Shown here in pieces: positions 27,106-34,583 of a stretch of 64,000 nt of DNA (position 1 is the stretch's first letter; each line of letters begins with the position of its first letter). Made by a program: the position numbers and the translations under genes. The DNA is from Balneolaceae bacterium (GTDB taxonomy: Bacteria; Bacteroidota; Rhodothermia; Balneolales; Balneolaceae): positions 1-64,000 of the forward strand of contig REDA01000053.1 in the NCBI GenBank assembly GCA_007693745.1. The letters are read 5' to 3'. A model generated the notes under the pieces. The model had not been told where the DNA came from. It ran no database searches and saw only the letters and a list, made by a program, of their open reading frames with translations.

Positions 27106-27418
27106 GAAACAACTCCGAAAGAACCACAGTAATCAAGAACACGATCAAAGTAAAAACGGTCAGAATCCGGAAACACCGGATTCTGCTTTGTGCAGGCATG
27201 GGTCACTGATACCCTCAGACCCGATGTTAAAACAGACAGTCTCACTCAGGGATCTGCCGTTGGTAAAAACCGGCCCCGGATTCGATTCCCGCATGGCGGC
27301 ACTATTTGCACTTGAACTTGAAAGGGAAATTTTGTGCCGGAATAAGAGTGTTCTCCAAAGAAAAAGGGGGATCCGGCTACCCGATCTGATTACGAATCTC
27401 AGAGAGGAGTTTCAGTAG
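27104..27418 (+). CDS. Small protein after ECF sigma factor, possible anti-sigma-like
   Basis: A 104-aa ORF following the sigma gene by 46 nt. The N-terminal half is polar and low in complexity. The segment L-R-D-L-P-L-V-K-T-G-P-G-F-D-S-R-M (49-65) resembles the L-P-x-V-x-x-P-x-x-F-x-x-R linker seen near the membrane segment of Bacteroidota anti-sigma and sigma-linked proteins. There is no TM segment and no zinc-binding H-x3-C-x2-C motif, so it is not a standard anti-sigma factor. Its last 42 nt overlap the end of the convergent TPR gene. It could be spurious, but position and motif favour a real gene. Confidence 0.55.
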   Translation: MKQLRKNHSNQEHDQSKNGQNPETPDSALCRHGSLIPSDPMLKQTVSLRDLPLVKTGPGFDSRMAALFALELEREILCRNKSVLQRKRGIRLPDLITNLREEFQ

Positions 27419-28003
27419 ATCGGGATGCTCAGGATTAAACTTCAGACCAATCCGGGCATATTCCAACGCTTTTTCATGTGCTTTGACTCTGTGTAATATC
27501 CAGGCCAGATTAAAATATGCGTCAGTAAATGAAGATTCTGCTTCAACACTGGCCTGATAGGCCTTCGCTGCTTCAATATGTCTGTTCTGCCTTAACAGAA
27601 AATTGCCCAGATTAAAGTGACTCACGGCATTTTCGGGGTTGAGCCTTGTGAGATAGTGAAACAACTCTTCAGCTTTATCACTTTCTCCCTCTTTTTCATA
27701 GCAGTCTGCAATGTTGTTGAGGGCAGGAATATGGTCGGGCTCCTTTTCGAGCACCTCCAGGTAGAGAGCAATAGCCTTTCTGAACTGCCCGGTTTCTGAA
27801 TAGGCGTTTGCCAGATTGTAGAGTGCTTTTGTATTACCGGGATCAAGCTCAAGGCATTTCAGATGGGCTGAGACCGCTTTTTCATACTCTCCCAAAAGAT
27901 AGTACCCTGCTCCCAGATCATTGAACAGGGTACTGTTTCCCGGATCTTCTGCAAGCTTTTTCAAAATGAGTTCTATCTGTTCAAAAATGTATGTGTGACT
28001 CAT
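27377..28003 (-). CDS. Tetratricopeptide repeat protein
   Basis: Protein of 208 aa made almost wholly of five to six TPR units. Examples are F-N-D-L-G-A-G-Y-Y-L-L-G-E-Y-E-K-A (about 27-43), A-L-Y-N-L-A-N-A-Y-S-E-T-G-Q-F-R-K-A, A-L-N-N-I-A-D-C-Y-E-K-E-G and H-F-N-L-G-N-F-L-L-R-Q-N. There is no signal peptide, so it is probably a cytoplasmic scaffold. Its ATG overlaps the patatin gene stop (TAATG), so the two are likely co-translated. The binding partner is unknown. Confidence 0.88.
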   Translation of the reverse strand: MSHTYIFEQIELILKKLAEDPGNSTLFNDLGAGYYLLGEYEKAVSAHLKCLELDPGNTKALYNLANAYSETGQFRKAIALYLEVLEKEPDHIPALNNIADCYEKEGESDKAEELFHYLTRLNPENAVSHFNLGNFLLRQNRHIEAAKAYQASVEAESSFTDAYFNLAWILHRVKAHEKALEYARIGLKFNPEHPDLLKLLSEIRNQIG

Positions 28004-30216
28004 TAGAATTGATAACCGATTTGTAATTGTGAAGTAGTGCCTGATGCAGAGTTTCTGGAAAGAATCAGTTGTATGGGGCCTGCAATGGTAAGAGCTCCAA
28101 GGCGCAGGGAAATACCAAAATCTGTACTTTCACGGGAAAAATCAAAATCCCACTGATCCAGGAAACGACCCGCATATAGCTCAATACCTGCAAAGCGATG
28201 ATAGAACGGCTCTGCCTGTATCCCAAAAGAGGCCATCTGAACATTTCTTGAGGTAATCTGATATCTGTTCGCCCCGGCAAATGATATGGTTCTGTGAAAT
28301 GGGTCGAACCGGTTTGGGACAAACCAGTAGTTCCACGGCAGTTCTCTTCCCGTTGTGTACCCCGCCCATATTTTTTGATTCAGAGTTATAAATTCATTGA
28401 TGCGAATATAGTGATCTGCAAAGAGAGACAGATGCATGAAATCGGCCGGACTATAGATTCCCTTGTCACTGAATACTGCTTCTGCCGTGATTCTTCTGCC
28501 ATCAACGGGATAGGATGTTCTGTGCAGATCATCATAAACATATTTCAGGAAAAGCGCGTGATGCCTGCTTTCAGAGGCTTTGATACCGGAGGGATTTATT
28601 TTCCCTCCAAATTCTGCCTTTTCGAACCTGATCCCGGAAGCAACAAGAGAATTGGTGCTGAGAAAATTACCAATAGAAAAATCTCCTCTCCATAAACTGT
28701 TGGAGAATCTGGAAATCCGCTCTTTTTTTTCGTACCACTCAACATTTTCAGAGTCGTAGCTTAAGGATGTCAGAAAGCCAAAACGGGTACCAAGAGCTCC
28801 AAAGTAGATATGATCCAGCCCAAATCTCATTCTGTCACCCAGCCTTACTACCGTCGTTGCAGTTGAACCGTTGAATATCAAATTATGAAAATTTCCTTCG
28901 AGAAACAGAGAAGCCTTGGTTTCAGATTCGTACCGCAGGCCAATCTGTATACTGTCGAGAGTGTTCTCCCTGATTGTGATGAGAAGTGTGAAATCATCCT
29001 CATTTGAGAGCACACGGTAGGTCACAAGGTCAATAAACCGGGCACTGTAAATTTTGGCAATTTTTTCTTCAATATCTTCAGGGCCAAGAATGCCAAAGGG
29101 TTGAAATTCGATCAAGTCTATGATGAACTGTGTATCATAGATCGTATTTCCTTCAATGATGATTTGGGAGAACTCCAGTTTTTCACCCTCACGCAGATCT
29201 TCTCTTTTGGGCGCATTGCCCGACTGCAAATCAGCCAGTTTTTTGAATTGTTCCAGGTGCCTCTCTGCTTCTTGCCGCCCAAGCTCAATCAGTAATTCCG
29301 CCTTGTCAAAATCAGCACCGGATAGGTGTTGAATATTCTCCACTTCAATTACATAATCGGCCAGTCGTTTTTGCTCTGCAACATTATCCTGAACCCTGTA
29401 CAGAAGTGTCTGAGTCAGGATGGATGAAAATGAGATCAGGCTGTCTGCAAGCTGGAGCGGCGTTCCCACATCCACTGCAATCGTGTAATTGGCCCCCATT
29501 TGAATTACATCTTCAACCGGCAGATTTCTTGCCAGTCCACCGTCTACATACACCCTGTTCTGAATCGGATGCGGCGTGAAAATGGAGGGAATAGAAATAC
29601 TTGCACGAAGTGCATCAGGCAGATACCCTGAGTGAAAAACAACGGCTTCACCGGTTTCAATATCTGTTCCAATTGCAGCAAATGGGATCGGGAAAGTATA
29701 AAAATCATCGTTATCATGAACACTCCAGGTCAGTTTTGCAAGATAGTTATAGATATTCTGCCCCTTGATCACCCCAAGGGGAAGATCAATCCCGGTTTCA
29801 CGTATCGGAAAGGTTACGATGGTGCGTGCATCGGATAATTTTTCAAAATTGGATATGAATTTTCTTTGACGCCTGTCCAGAAACAGTTCCGTGAAGTTAT
29901 TGGAAAGTGCAATCTCCCTGAGTTGACCGGTTGAATAACCTATGGCATACAATCCGCCGATCAGACTGCCCATGCTGGTTCCAGTGATATAATCGATTCT
30001 GAGACCGGCCGCTTCAATCGCCTCAAGAACACCGATGTGAGCAATTCCAAGGGCTCCGCCGCCAGAAAGAACCAGGCCAAGCCTTAGTGAATCAGAAGGG
30101 TGGAGGCTCTCTTCTGCCGGATAAATCGGATGGGATTGAATACCATGTACAGGGTTAGCCGCTGAAAAAAGGAAAAAAAAGTGCGTTATCAGTAGTAAAT
30201 GAAGGAAATTTTTCAT
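28003..30216 (-). CDS. Patatin-like phospholipase with Omp85-type barrel
   Basis: Predicted outer-membrane protein of 737 aa. A signal peptide (about 1-25) precedes a patatin domain (about 45-245) with oxyanion loop G-G-G-A-L-G (52-57), nucleophile elbow G-T-S-M-G with Ser81, and the dyad Asp in Y-V-D-G-G-L. A POTRA-like segment (about 345-415, I-I-I-E-G-N-T-I-Y-D) and a C-terminal beta-barrel ending L-Q-I-G-Y-Q-F (aromatic last residue) follow. This is the PlpD-like type Vd architecture. The lipase may be displayed, released, or act on lipids at the membrane. Both catalytic residues are intact. It is followed by the overlapping TPR gene. Confidence 0.92.
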   Translation of the reverse strand: MKNFLHLLLITHFFFLFSAANPVHGIQSHPIYPAEESLHPSDSLRLGLVLSGGGALGIAHIGVLEAIEAAGLRIDYITGTSMGSLIGGLYAIGYSTGQLREIALSNNFTELFLDRRQRKFISNFEKLSDARTIVTFPIRETGIDLPLGVIKGQNIYNYLAKLTWSVHDNDDFYTFPIPFAAIGTDIETGEAVVFHSGYLPDALRASISIPSIFTPHPIQNRVYVDGGLARNLPVEDVIQMGANYTIAVDVGTPLQLADSLISFSSILTQTLLYRVQDNVAEQKRLADYVIEVENIQHLSGADFDKAELLIELGRQEAERHLEQFKKLADLQSGNAPKREDLREGEKLEFSQIIIEGNTIYDTQFIIDLIEFQPFGILGPEDIEEKIAKIYSARFIDLVTYRVLSNEDDFTLLITIRENTLDSIQIGLRYESETKASLFLEGNFHNLIFNGSTATTVVRLGDRMRFGLDHIYFGALGTRFGFLTSLSYDSENVEWYEKKERISRFSNSLWRGDFSIGNFLSTNSLVASGIRFEKAEFGGKINPSGIKASESRHHALFLKYVYDDLHRTSYPVDGRRITAEAVFSDKGIYSPADFMHLSLFADHYIRINEFITLNQKIWAGYTTGRELPWNYWFVPNRFDPFHRTISFAGANRYQITSRNVQMASFGIQAEPFYHRFAGIELYAGRFLDQWDFDFSRESTDFGISLRLGALTIAGPIQLILSRNSASGTTSQLQIGYQF

Positions 30217-30529
30217 GCGCGGCGATCAATTTGCAGAGAATTCAGTACTATTGCTATACGCTTTGAGTATAATAAAGATTCAAAGCCCCCTCAAAATCAT
30301 TTGGACATCAAGCGTGGCTGTGGTTCTGATTTTAAAGAGAGTCAATGGTTTCAATATCGGATGTGTGACCCATATGGTAATTGTCAGATTCAAACGCAGA
30401 TGGTCAATGAATATCCGAATAGTTCTGAGTATTTTAAATCACTATCGGGTTTATCAGCTAAAGAAAAATGGTTAAATTTACTCTATCTGTTCAGTAAAAT
30501 TAAATGAGAATACTTTGGAGATTATAAAA
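30217..30529. other. Divergent intergenic region between patatin and bifunctional nuclease genes
   Basis: This 313-nt gap holds the promoters for two divergent genes. Two short plus-strand ORFs here have no recognisable features and I do not call them. The one clear structure is an inverted repeat GCTTTGA (30260-30266)/TCAAAGC (30280-30286), arms 7 bp and spacer 13 nt, located 44-70 nt upstream of the patatin ATG. It may be an operator. No terminator or RNA gene is seen. Confidence 0.4.
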
Positions 30530-31087
30530 ATGGATATACTCGGACTTTCCACAAGTCCGAGCAGCGGAGGCGCCTACGCATTGATACTCTCAGAAACAGA
30601 AGGTTTCAGAAGGTTACCAATCATCATTGGTACGTTTGAAGCTCAGGCTATTGCCCTTGAGCTGGAAAGTATCAAACCTCCGAGACCCATGACACACGAT
30701 TTATTGAGAAATATTATACAAAGCTTTGAGTCGGATGTAAACAGGATCGTGATTAGTGATCTTTCAGATGGCACCTTCTTTGCTACCATTCACATTCAGG
30801 TCAATGGAAAGGAGATGGAACTGGACGCACGGCCAAGTGACGCAATTGCTCTGGCCATCAGATCTGACGCTCCGATATACGTGAGTTTAAAAGTTCTGGA
30901 TGAAGCCGGTATTTCCACTGAAGAGACAACCCGGAAAACACCTTACGAGCAGGAGAAACCGGAGGACATTGAAAATAACCTTACAAAAATTGAAGATCTC
31001 GAATCGGATTTAAAAACAGCCATTGAAACCGAAAATTACGAGAAAGCAGCAAAAATCCGGGATCAGATAAATAAAATGAAAGGGTAA
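30530..31087 (+). CDS. Bifunctional nuclease (BFN/DUF151) domain protein with UVR motif
   Basis: About 185 aa. The BFN domain covers about 1-125, with the typical P-I-I-I-G-T-F-E-A-Q-A-I-A-L-E-L, R-P-M-T-H-D-L-L and L-D-A-R-P-S-D-A-I-A-L-A-I-R. A short UVR (UvrB/UvrC-interaction) helix hairpin follows at the C-terminus: L-K-T-A-I-E-T-E-N-Y-E-K-A-A-K-I-R-D. Plant BFN relatives degrade RNA and DNA; bacterial members are mostly uncharacterised. I chose ATG at 30530 because GGAG (30517-30520) is 9 nt ahead; TTG at 30515 would swallow that site. The next gene, bshC, begins 2 nt after the stop. Confidence 0.9.
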   Translation: MDILGLSTSPSSGGAYALILSETEGFRRLPIIIGTFEAQAIALELESIKPPRPMTHDLLRNIIQSFESDVNRIVISDLSDGTFFATIHIQVNGKEMELDARPSDAIALAIRSDAPIYVSLKVLDEAGISTEETTRKTPYEQEKPEDIENNLTKIEDLESDLKTAIETENYEKAAKIRDQINKMKG

Positions 31088-31089
31088 TT

Positions 31090-32709
31090 TTGATTATTTC
31101 TGATGTACCACACCAAAATCTGAATTTCTCCCGATTATTTACGGATTACCTCGCAGATAAGAATATCATTCACTCTTTTTTCGAATATCAGCCGCTCGAT
31201 GATCAGGAGTTGCTCAGAAGGTCAGAGGAGATTTCATTTCATTCGGACAGAGTACGCATCTCTGAAGAACTTAAGAGATTCAACTCAGGTTTCGGAGCCG
31301 GCAAGCACACACTTTCGGCTGTTGAAAAACTCAGGAACCCGAATACCCTCACCGTGGTAACCGGGCAGCAGCTCACTCTTTTCGGAGGACCTCTTTTTAC
31401 GGTTTATAAGATCGTTACTTCTATTCTTTGGGCCAGGAAATTGGAAAATCTTACCTCCAGGCCGGTGGTGCCGGTTTTCTGGATGGCTGATGAAGACCAT
31501 GATTTTGAAGAAGCGTCTTTTATCGGTCTTTTTGAGGGGCAGGAACTGGTAAAAAAAAGACTTCTTGATGCCGGTCATTCTGGAAAAAGAGTTTCAGACA
31601 CTGTACTGGGAACAGCTTTTGATGATTTCAGGGACGAGGCAGGTAAATTACTTTTTGAGACCGATTTCAAGAAAGAGGTATCTGCACTTCTGGACTCTTC
31701 TTACTCTTCAGGGTGTACGTTTGGAGAAGGTTTTGGAAAACTCATTCTTTCACTTTTTGGAAAACACGGTCTGATTCTGGCCGGCAGTAATCGAAAGGAG
31801 ATAAAGAAACTGCTTGCGGAACCGCTAAAAAGAAGTGTGGAATGTCATGAACAGATATACAGTGATCTGACAGACACTTCCGCCAAATTAATGGCGGCGG
31901 GATATCATAGTCAGGTTCAGGTTCAGCCAACGAATCTTTTTTATATTCACAAAGATGACAGAAGAGAGAGAATTCAGCTGGAGAATGATCGATGGACTGT
32001 TAAAGAGGCAGGAATTGCTTGGAGTAAGAGTGAACTTCTGATGGAGATTGATCTGGAACCGGAGAAGTTCTCTCCCAATGTGTTTTTAAGGCCTGTTCTG
32101 CAAAATTTCGTCGTTCCCGCTGCTGTTTATGTCGCGGGTCCCGGGGAAATCGCATACTATGCCCAGATGAGAAAGATCTATTCGCATTTTGACCTGAAAA
32201 TGCCTCTCATCCTGCCACGGTTTTCTGTCACCTTAAGAGAGAGTGCGATACAGAAATATATGGAGGAGCTGCCTTTTCGGCTGGAACAGTATTCTCAGAG
32301 AATTGAAGATCTGGAGGCAGCCTTTATTTCCAGGAGCGACACACTGGATCTTGAGGAGCTTTTTTCTGAGTGGAAGAACAGTACATCTTCAGTATCTGCT
32401 TCTTATACTGAACGGGTTTCATCTGTGGATTCAACACTTGAGGCCACGGCAGACAAGGCGCTGGCACTCTATCACTCCGAGCTGGATAAGTTGAAGGGAA
32501 AAATGTACAGGTCACTGAAAGAGACCGAAAAAGTAAATATTCAACGAATTCACCGGATTCAGGCACAACTCTATCCCGGTCGCAATTTGCAGGAGAGAGA
32601 AGTGGCCTTTATCTGGTTTATGAATAAGTATGGAATTCAATTATGGGATCAGCTCCTCACGCTCCTTTCCGACAAGCAACCGGATACTCATAAGCTGATA
32701 GATCTGTAG
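31090..32709 (+). CDS. bshC: Bacillithiol synthase BshC (cysteine-adding enzyme)
   Basis: Adds cysteine to glucosaminyl-malate in the last step of bacillithiol synthesis; 539 aa, full length. Family motifs seen are T-V-V-T-G-Q-Q-L-T-L-F-G-G-P-L-F-T, V-F-W-M-A-D-E-D-H-D-F-E-E, V-Q-V-Q-P-T-N-L-F-Y and Y-V-A-G-P-G-E-I-A-Y-Y-A-Q. A coiled-coil segment lies at about 420-490. The start is TTG at 31090, 2 nt after the preceding stop. bshA and bshB are not in the window. Its stop TAG overlaps the GTG of the next gene by one base. Confidence 0.93.
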   Translation: MIISDVPHQNLNFSRLFTDYLADKNIIHSFFEYQPLDDQELLRRSEEISFHSDRVRISEELKRFNSGFGAGKHTLSAVEKLRNPNTLTVVTGQQLTLFGGPLFTVYKIVTSILWARKLENLTSRPVVPVFWMADEDHDFEEASFIGLFEGQELVKKRLLDAGHSGKRVSDTVLGTAFDDFRDEAGKLLFETDFKKEVSALLDSSYSSGCTFGEGFGKLILSLFGKHGLILAGSNRKEIKKLLAEPLKRSVECHEQIYSDLTDTSAKLMAAGYHSQVQVQPTNLFYIHKDDRRERIQLENDRWTVKEAGIAWSKSELLMEIDLEPEKFSPNVFLRPVLQNFVVPAAVYVAGPGEIAYYAQMRKIYSHFDLKMPLILPRFSVTLRESAIQKYMEELPFRLEQYSQRIEDLEAAFISRSDTLDLEELFSEWKNSTSSVSASYTERVSSVDSTLEATADKALALYHSELDKLKGKMYRSLKETEKVNIQRIHRIQAQLYPGRNLQEREVAFIWFMNKYGIQLWDQLLTLLSDKQPDTHKLIDL

Positions 32710-33269
32710 TGTTAAAAAACGATCTGAGGAAATATTACCTGAATGTACGCATGCAACTCACCGTTGATGAGCTCAGCGAAAAAAGTATGCAGATTGCCCG
32801 GCATCTCTATAACTGGGAAGTTTATCAGAAAGCAGAGACGATTCACACATACGTTTCAAGCCAAAGTAAACATGAGATTGATACCTTTCACATCATAGAA
32901 AGTGCAATCGCATCCGGAAAACGTGTTGCCGTTCCTAAAATGGCGGGGCAGAGTAAACTTAAACATTATCGTCTTCCCTCTACGGATTATCTCAAACCAA
33001 ATAAGTGGGGTATTCCTGAACCTGATGGCACGCCGGAGCTGGATGTTTCGCAACTTGATCTGATTTTGGTTCCCATGGCGGTTACAGACAAGAATCTCAA
33101 CAGAATCGGCTATGGGAAAGGGTATTATGACCGGTTTCTGGAAGGGAGTGAAGCCATTAAGGCCGGTCTCATTCTTGACAGACTGATTCATTGTGAGATC
33201 CTCCCCGCTGATAAGCATGATATTCCCATGGATTTTGTAATTTCTGAAAGCGGGATAATAGTAAGATGA
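32709..33269 (+). CDS. 5-formyltetrahydrofolate cyclo-ligase
   Basis: Converts 5-formyl-THF to 5,10-methenyl-THF with ATP, 186 aa. The N-terminal basic segment L-K-N-D-L-R-K-Y-Y, the central I-H-T-Y-V-S, V-A-V-P-K-M and the closing signature I-G-Y-G-K-G-Y-Y-D-R-F-L are all present, with P-M-A-V-T-D before it. The GTG start overlaps the bshC stop (TAGTG), so translational coupling is likely. A symbol (fau/ygfA) is used in other species; I leave it blank. Confidence 0.93.
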   Translation: MLKNDLRKYYLNVRMQLTVDELSEKSMQIARHLYNWEVYQKAETIHTYVSSQSKHEIDTFHIIESAIASGKRVAVPKMAGQSKLKHYRLPSTDYLKPNKWGIPEPDGTPELDVSQLDLILVPMAVTDKNLNRIGYGKGYYDRFLEGSEAIKAGLILDRLIHCEILPADKHDIPMDFVISESGIIVR

Positions 33270-33331
33270 CCTGAAACTGTTTCTGAAGATTGTCGTAGGA
33301 CAGGTAAGAACATTTTATAACAGAAGACGTG

Positions 33332-33961
33332 ATGGAAAAGACAATTCATATATCCGAACAGGATCTGCACTCAACACTGGATGAATTTCTTCAGGAGTCA
33401 GAAAATAAACCTGAACCCAGAATCTGGAACCGATTGACTATCGCCGGAATCGGACTTCTTCTTGCCTCTGCAGCCTACACGGGATACTCCGTTCTGGCTG
33501 CATTCAATATTTTGAGTCCCGGTTCCTTTCCATTGCTCTACACAGTGATGAAGCTTGCTCCCTTTATAGGGGGTGCGTTTCTTGGTCTGGTTATACTCAC
33601 TGCTTTTAAAAAAGGCAAAAACATTACAGCTAAATCTCAACACGTAAAGAGTGAAAAGATGAAAACCCGTGATAAACTGGATGATTTTCTCTACAACAAA
33701 GAAGAGAAATCGGAGATGAGTTCAATGTCCCAAACCGCAGGGATAGACTCTGTTCAGAAATTATACAAATCCAGAACAGACCGGAAGATATTTGGTATTT
33801 GCGGCGGACTCGCAAAATATCTGGGAATGAATTCCACCGTGCTGAGAATAATTTTTATCGCAGCCCTGTTTCTTTCGGCCAATACGTTTCTTTTGGTTTA
33901 CATTGCACTCGCGTTTGTAATGCCAAAGGAACCCGCTGAAAAGGTTTTTGATTATTTTTAG
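33332..33961 (+). CDS. PspC domain membrane protein
   Basis: About 209 aa with three TM segments: two in the N-terminal half (about 36-58 and 72-94) and one inside the PspC domain (about 172-198). The PspC domain reads R-T-D-R-K-I-F-G-I-C-G-G-L-A-K-Y-L-G followed by V-L-R-I-I-F-I-A-A-L and ends in V-M-P-K-E. PspC proteins sense or buffer membrane stress; the N-terminal part matches no family I know. GTG at 33329 is a possible start, but ATG at 33332 is next to it and more likely. Confidence 0.82.
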   Translation: MEKTIHISEQDLHSTLDEFLQESENKPEPRIWNRLTIAGIGLLLASAAYTGYSVLAAFNILSPGSFPLLYTVMKLAPFIGGAFLGLVILTAFKKGKNITAKSQHVKSEKMKTRDKLDDFLYNKEEKSEMSSMSQTAGIDSVQKLYKSRTDRKIFGICGGLAKYLGMNSTVLRIIFIAALFLSANTFLLVYIALAFVMPKEPAEKVFDYF

Positions 33962-33974
33962 GTAAACTCAGGCT

Positions 33975-34583
33975 TTGATCATTTCATTCGAAGGTATAGA
34001 CGGGTGTGGTAAATCCACACAGATACAATTGCTGATCCAATACTTCACAGCAAGAGGAGAGACGTGTGTTACATTACGGGAGCCCGGAGGTACTGAAATT
34101 TCCGAAAAAATTCGCTCATTGCTTCTTCATGAAACAGATGAAATGAATTCAGTTACGGAATTGCTTCTTTTTTCAGCGGCACGGTCGCAACTGATTACTG
34201 AAAAAATACAACCGCTTCAACAGAGTGGTACAGTGATCATTTTAGATCGGTTTTTCGATTCAACCACCGCCTATCAGGGGTATGGAAGGGAATCAGCTGC
34301 TATTGAAGCCATTGAATTTTTAAACAGGCTGGCAACCCATCATACAGAACCGGATCTCACATTCTACCTGAAAATTGATCCGGAAAAGGCCGCCGCAAGA
34401 AATACCTCTCAGAATTATGACCGGATCGAGAAGGAGGGGGTTGGATTTTTTAAAAAAGTAACTGAAGGTTACGATCAGCTTGCCGAATTGCATAAACGGA
34501 TTCACACGGTCGATGCTTCTCTTACACCGGAACAGATTCATCTGCTTGTGACTGGAATTATTTCGGATTTTCGACAATCCTGA
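33975..34583 (+). CDS. tmk: Thymidylate kinase
   Basis: Phosphorylates dTMP to dTDP, 202 aa. The P-loop is F-E-G-I-D-G-C-G-K-S-T (5-15), the DRX motif D-R-F-F-D-S-T-T-A-Y-Q-G-Y-G-R and L-R-E-P-G-G-T the substrate loop. The start is TTG at 33975, which puts the P-loop at the usual distance from the N-terminus. The last 26 nt overlap the 3' end of the convergent RND transporter gene. Confidence 0.95.
   Translation: MIISFEGIDGCGKSTQIQLLIQYFTARGETCVTLREPGGTEISEKIRSLLLHETDEMNSVTELLLFSAARSQLITEKIQPLQQSGTVIILDRFFDSTTAYQGYGRESAAIEAIEFLNRLATHHTEPDLTFYLKIDPEKAAARNTSQNYDRIEKEGVGFFKKVTEGYDQLAELHKRIHTVDASLTPEQIHLLVTGIISDFRQS

Noticed and set aside
30199-30507. Short plus-strand ORFs (102 and 86 codons) in the patatin/nuclease gap
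   Set aside because: No signal peptide, TM or known motif, no start-site support, and the region is a divergent promoter.
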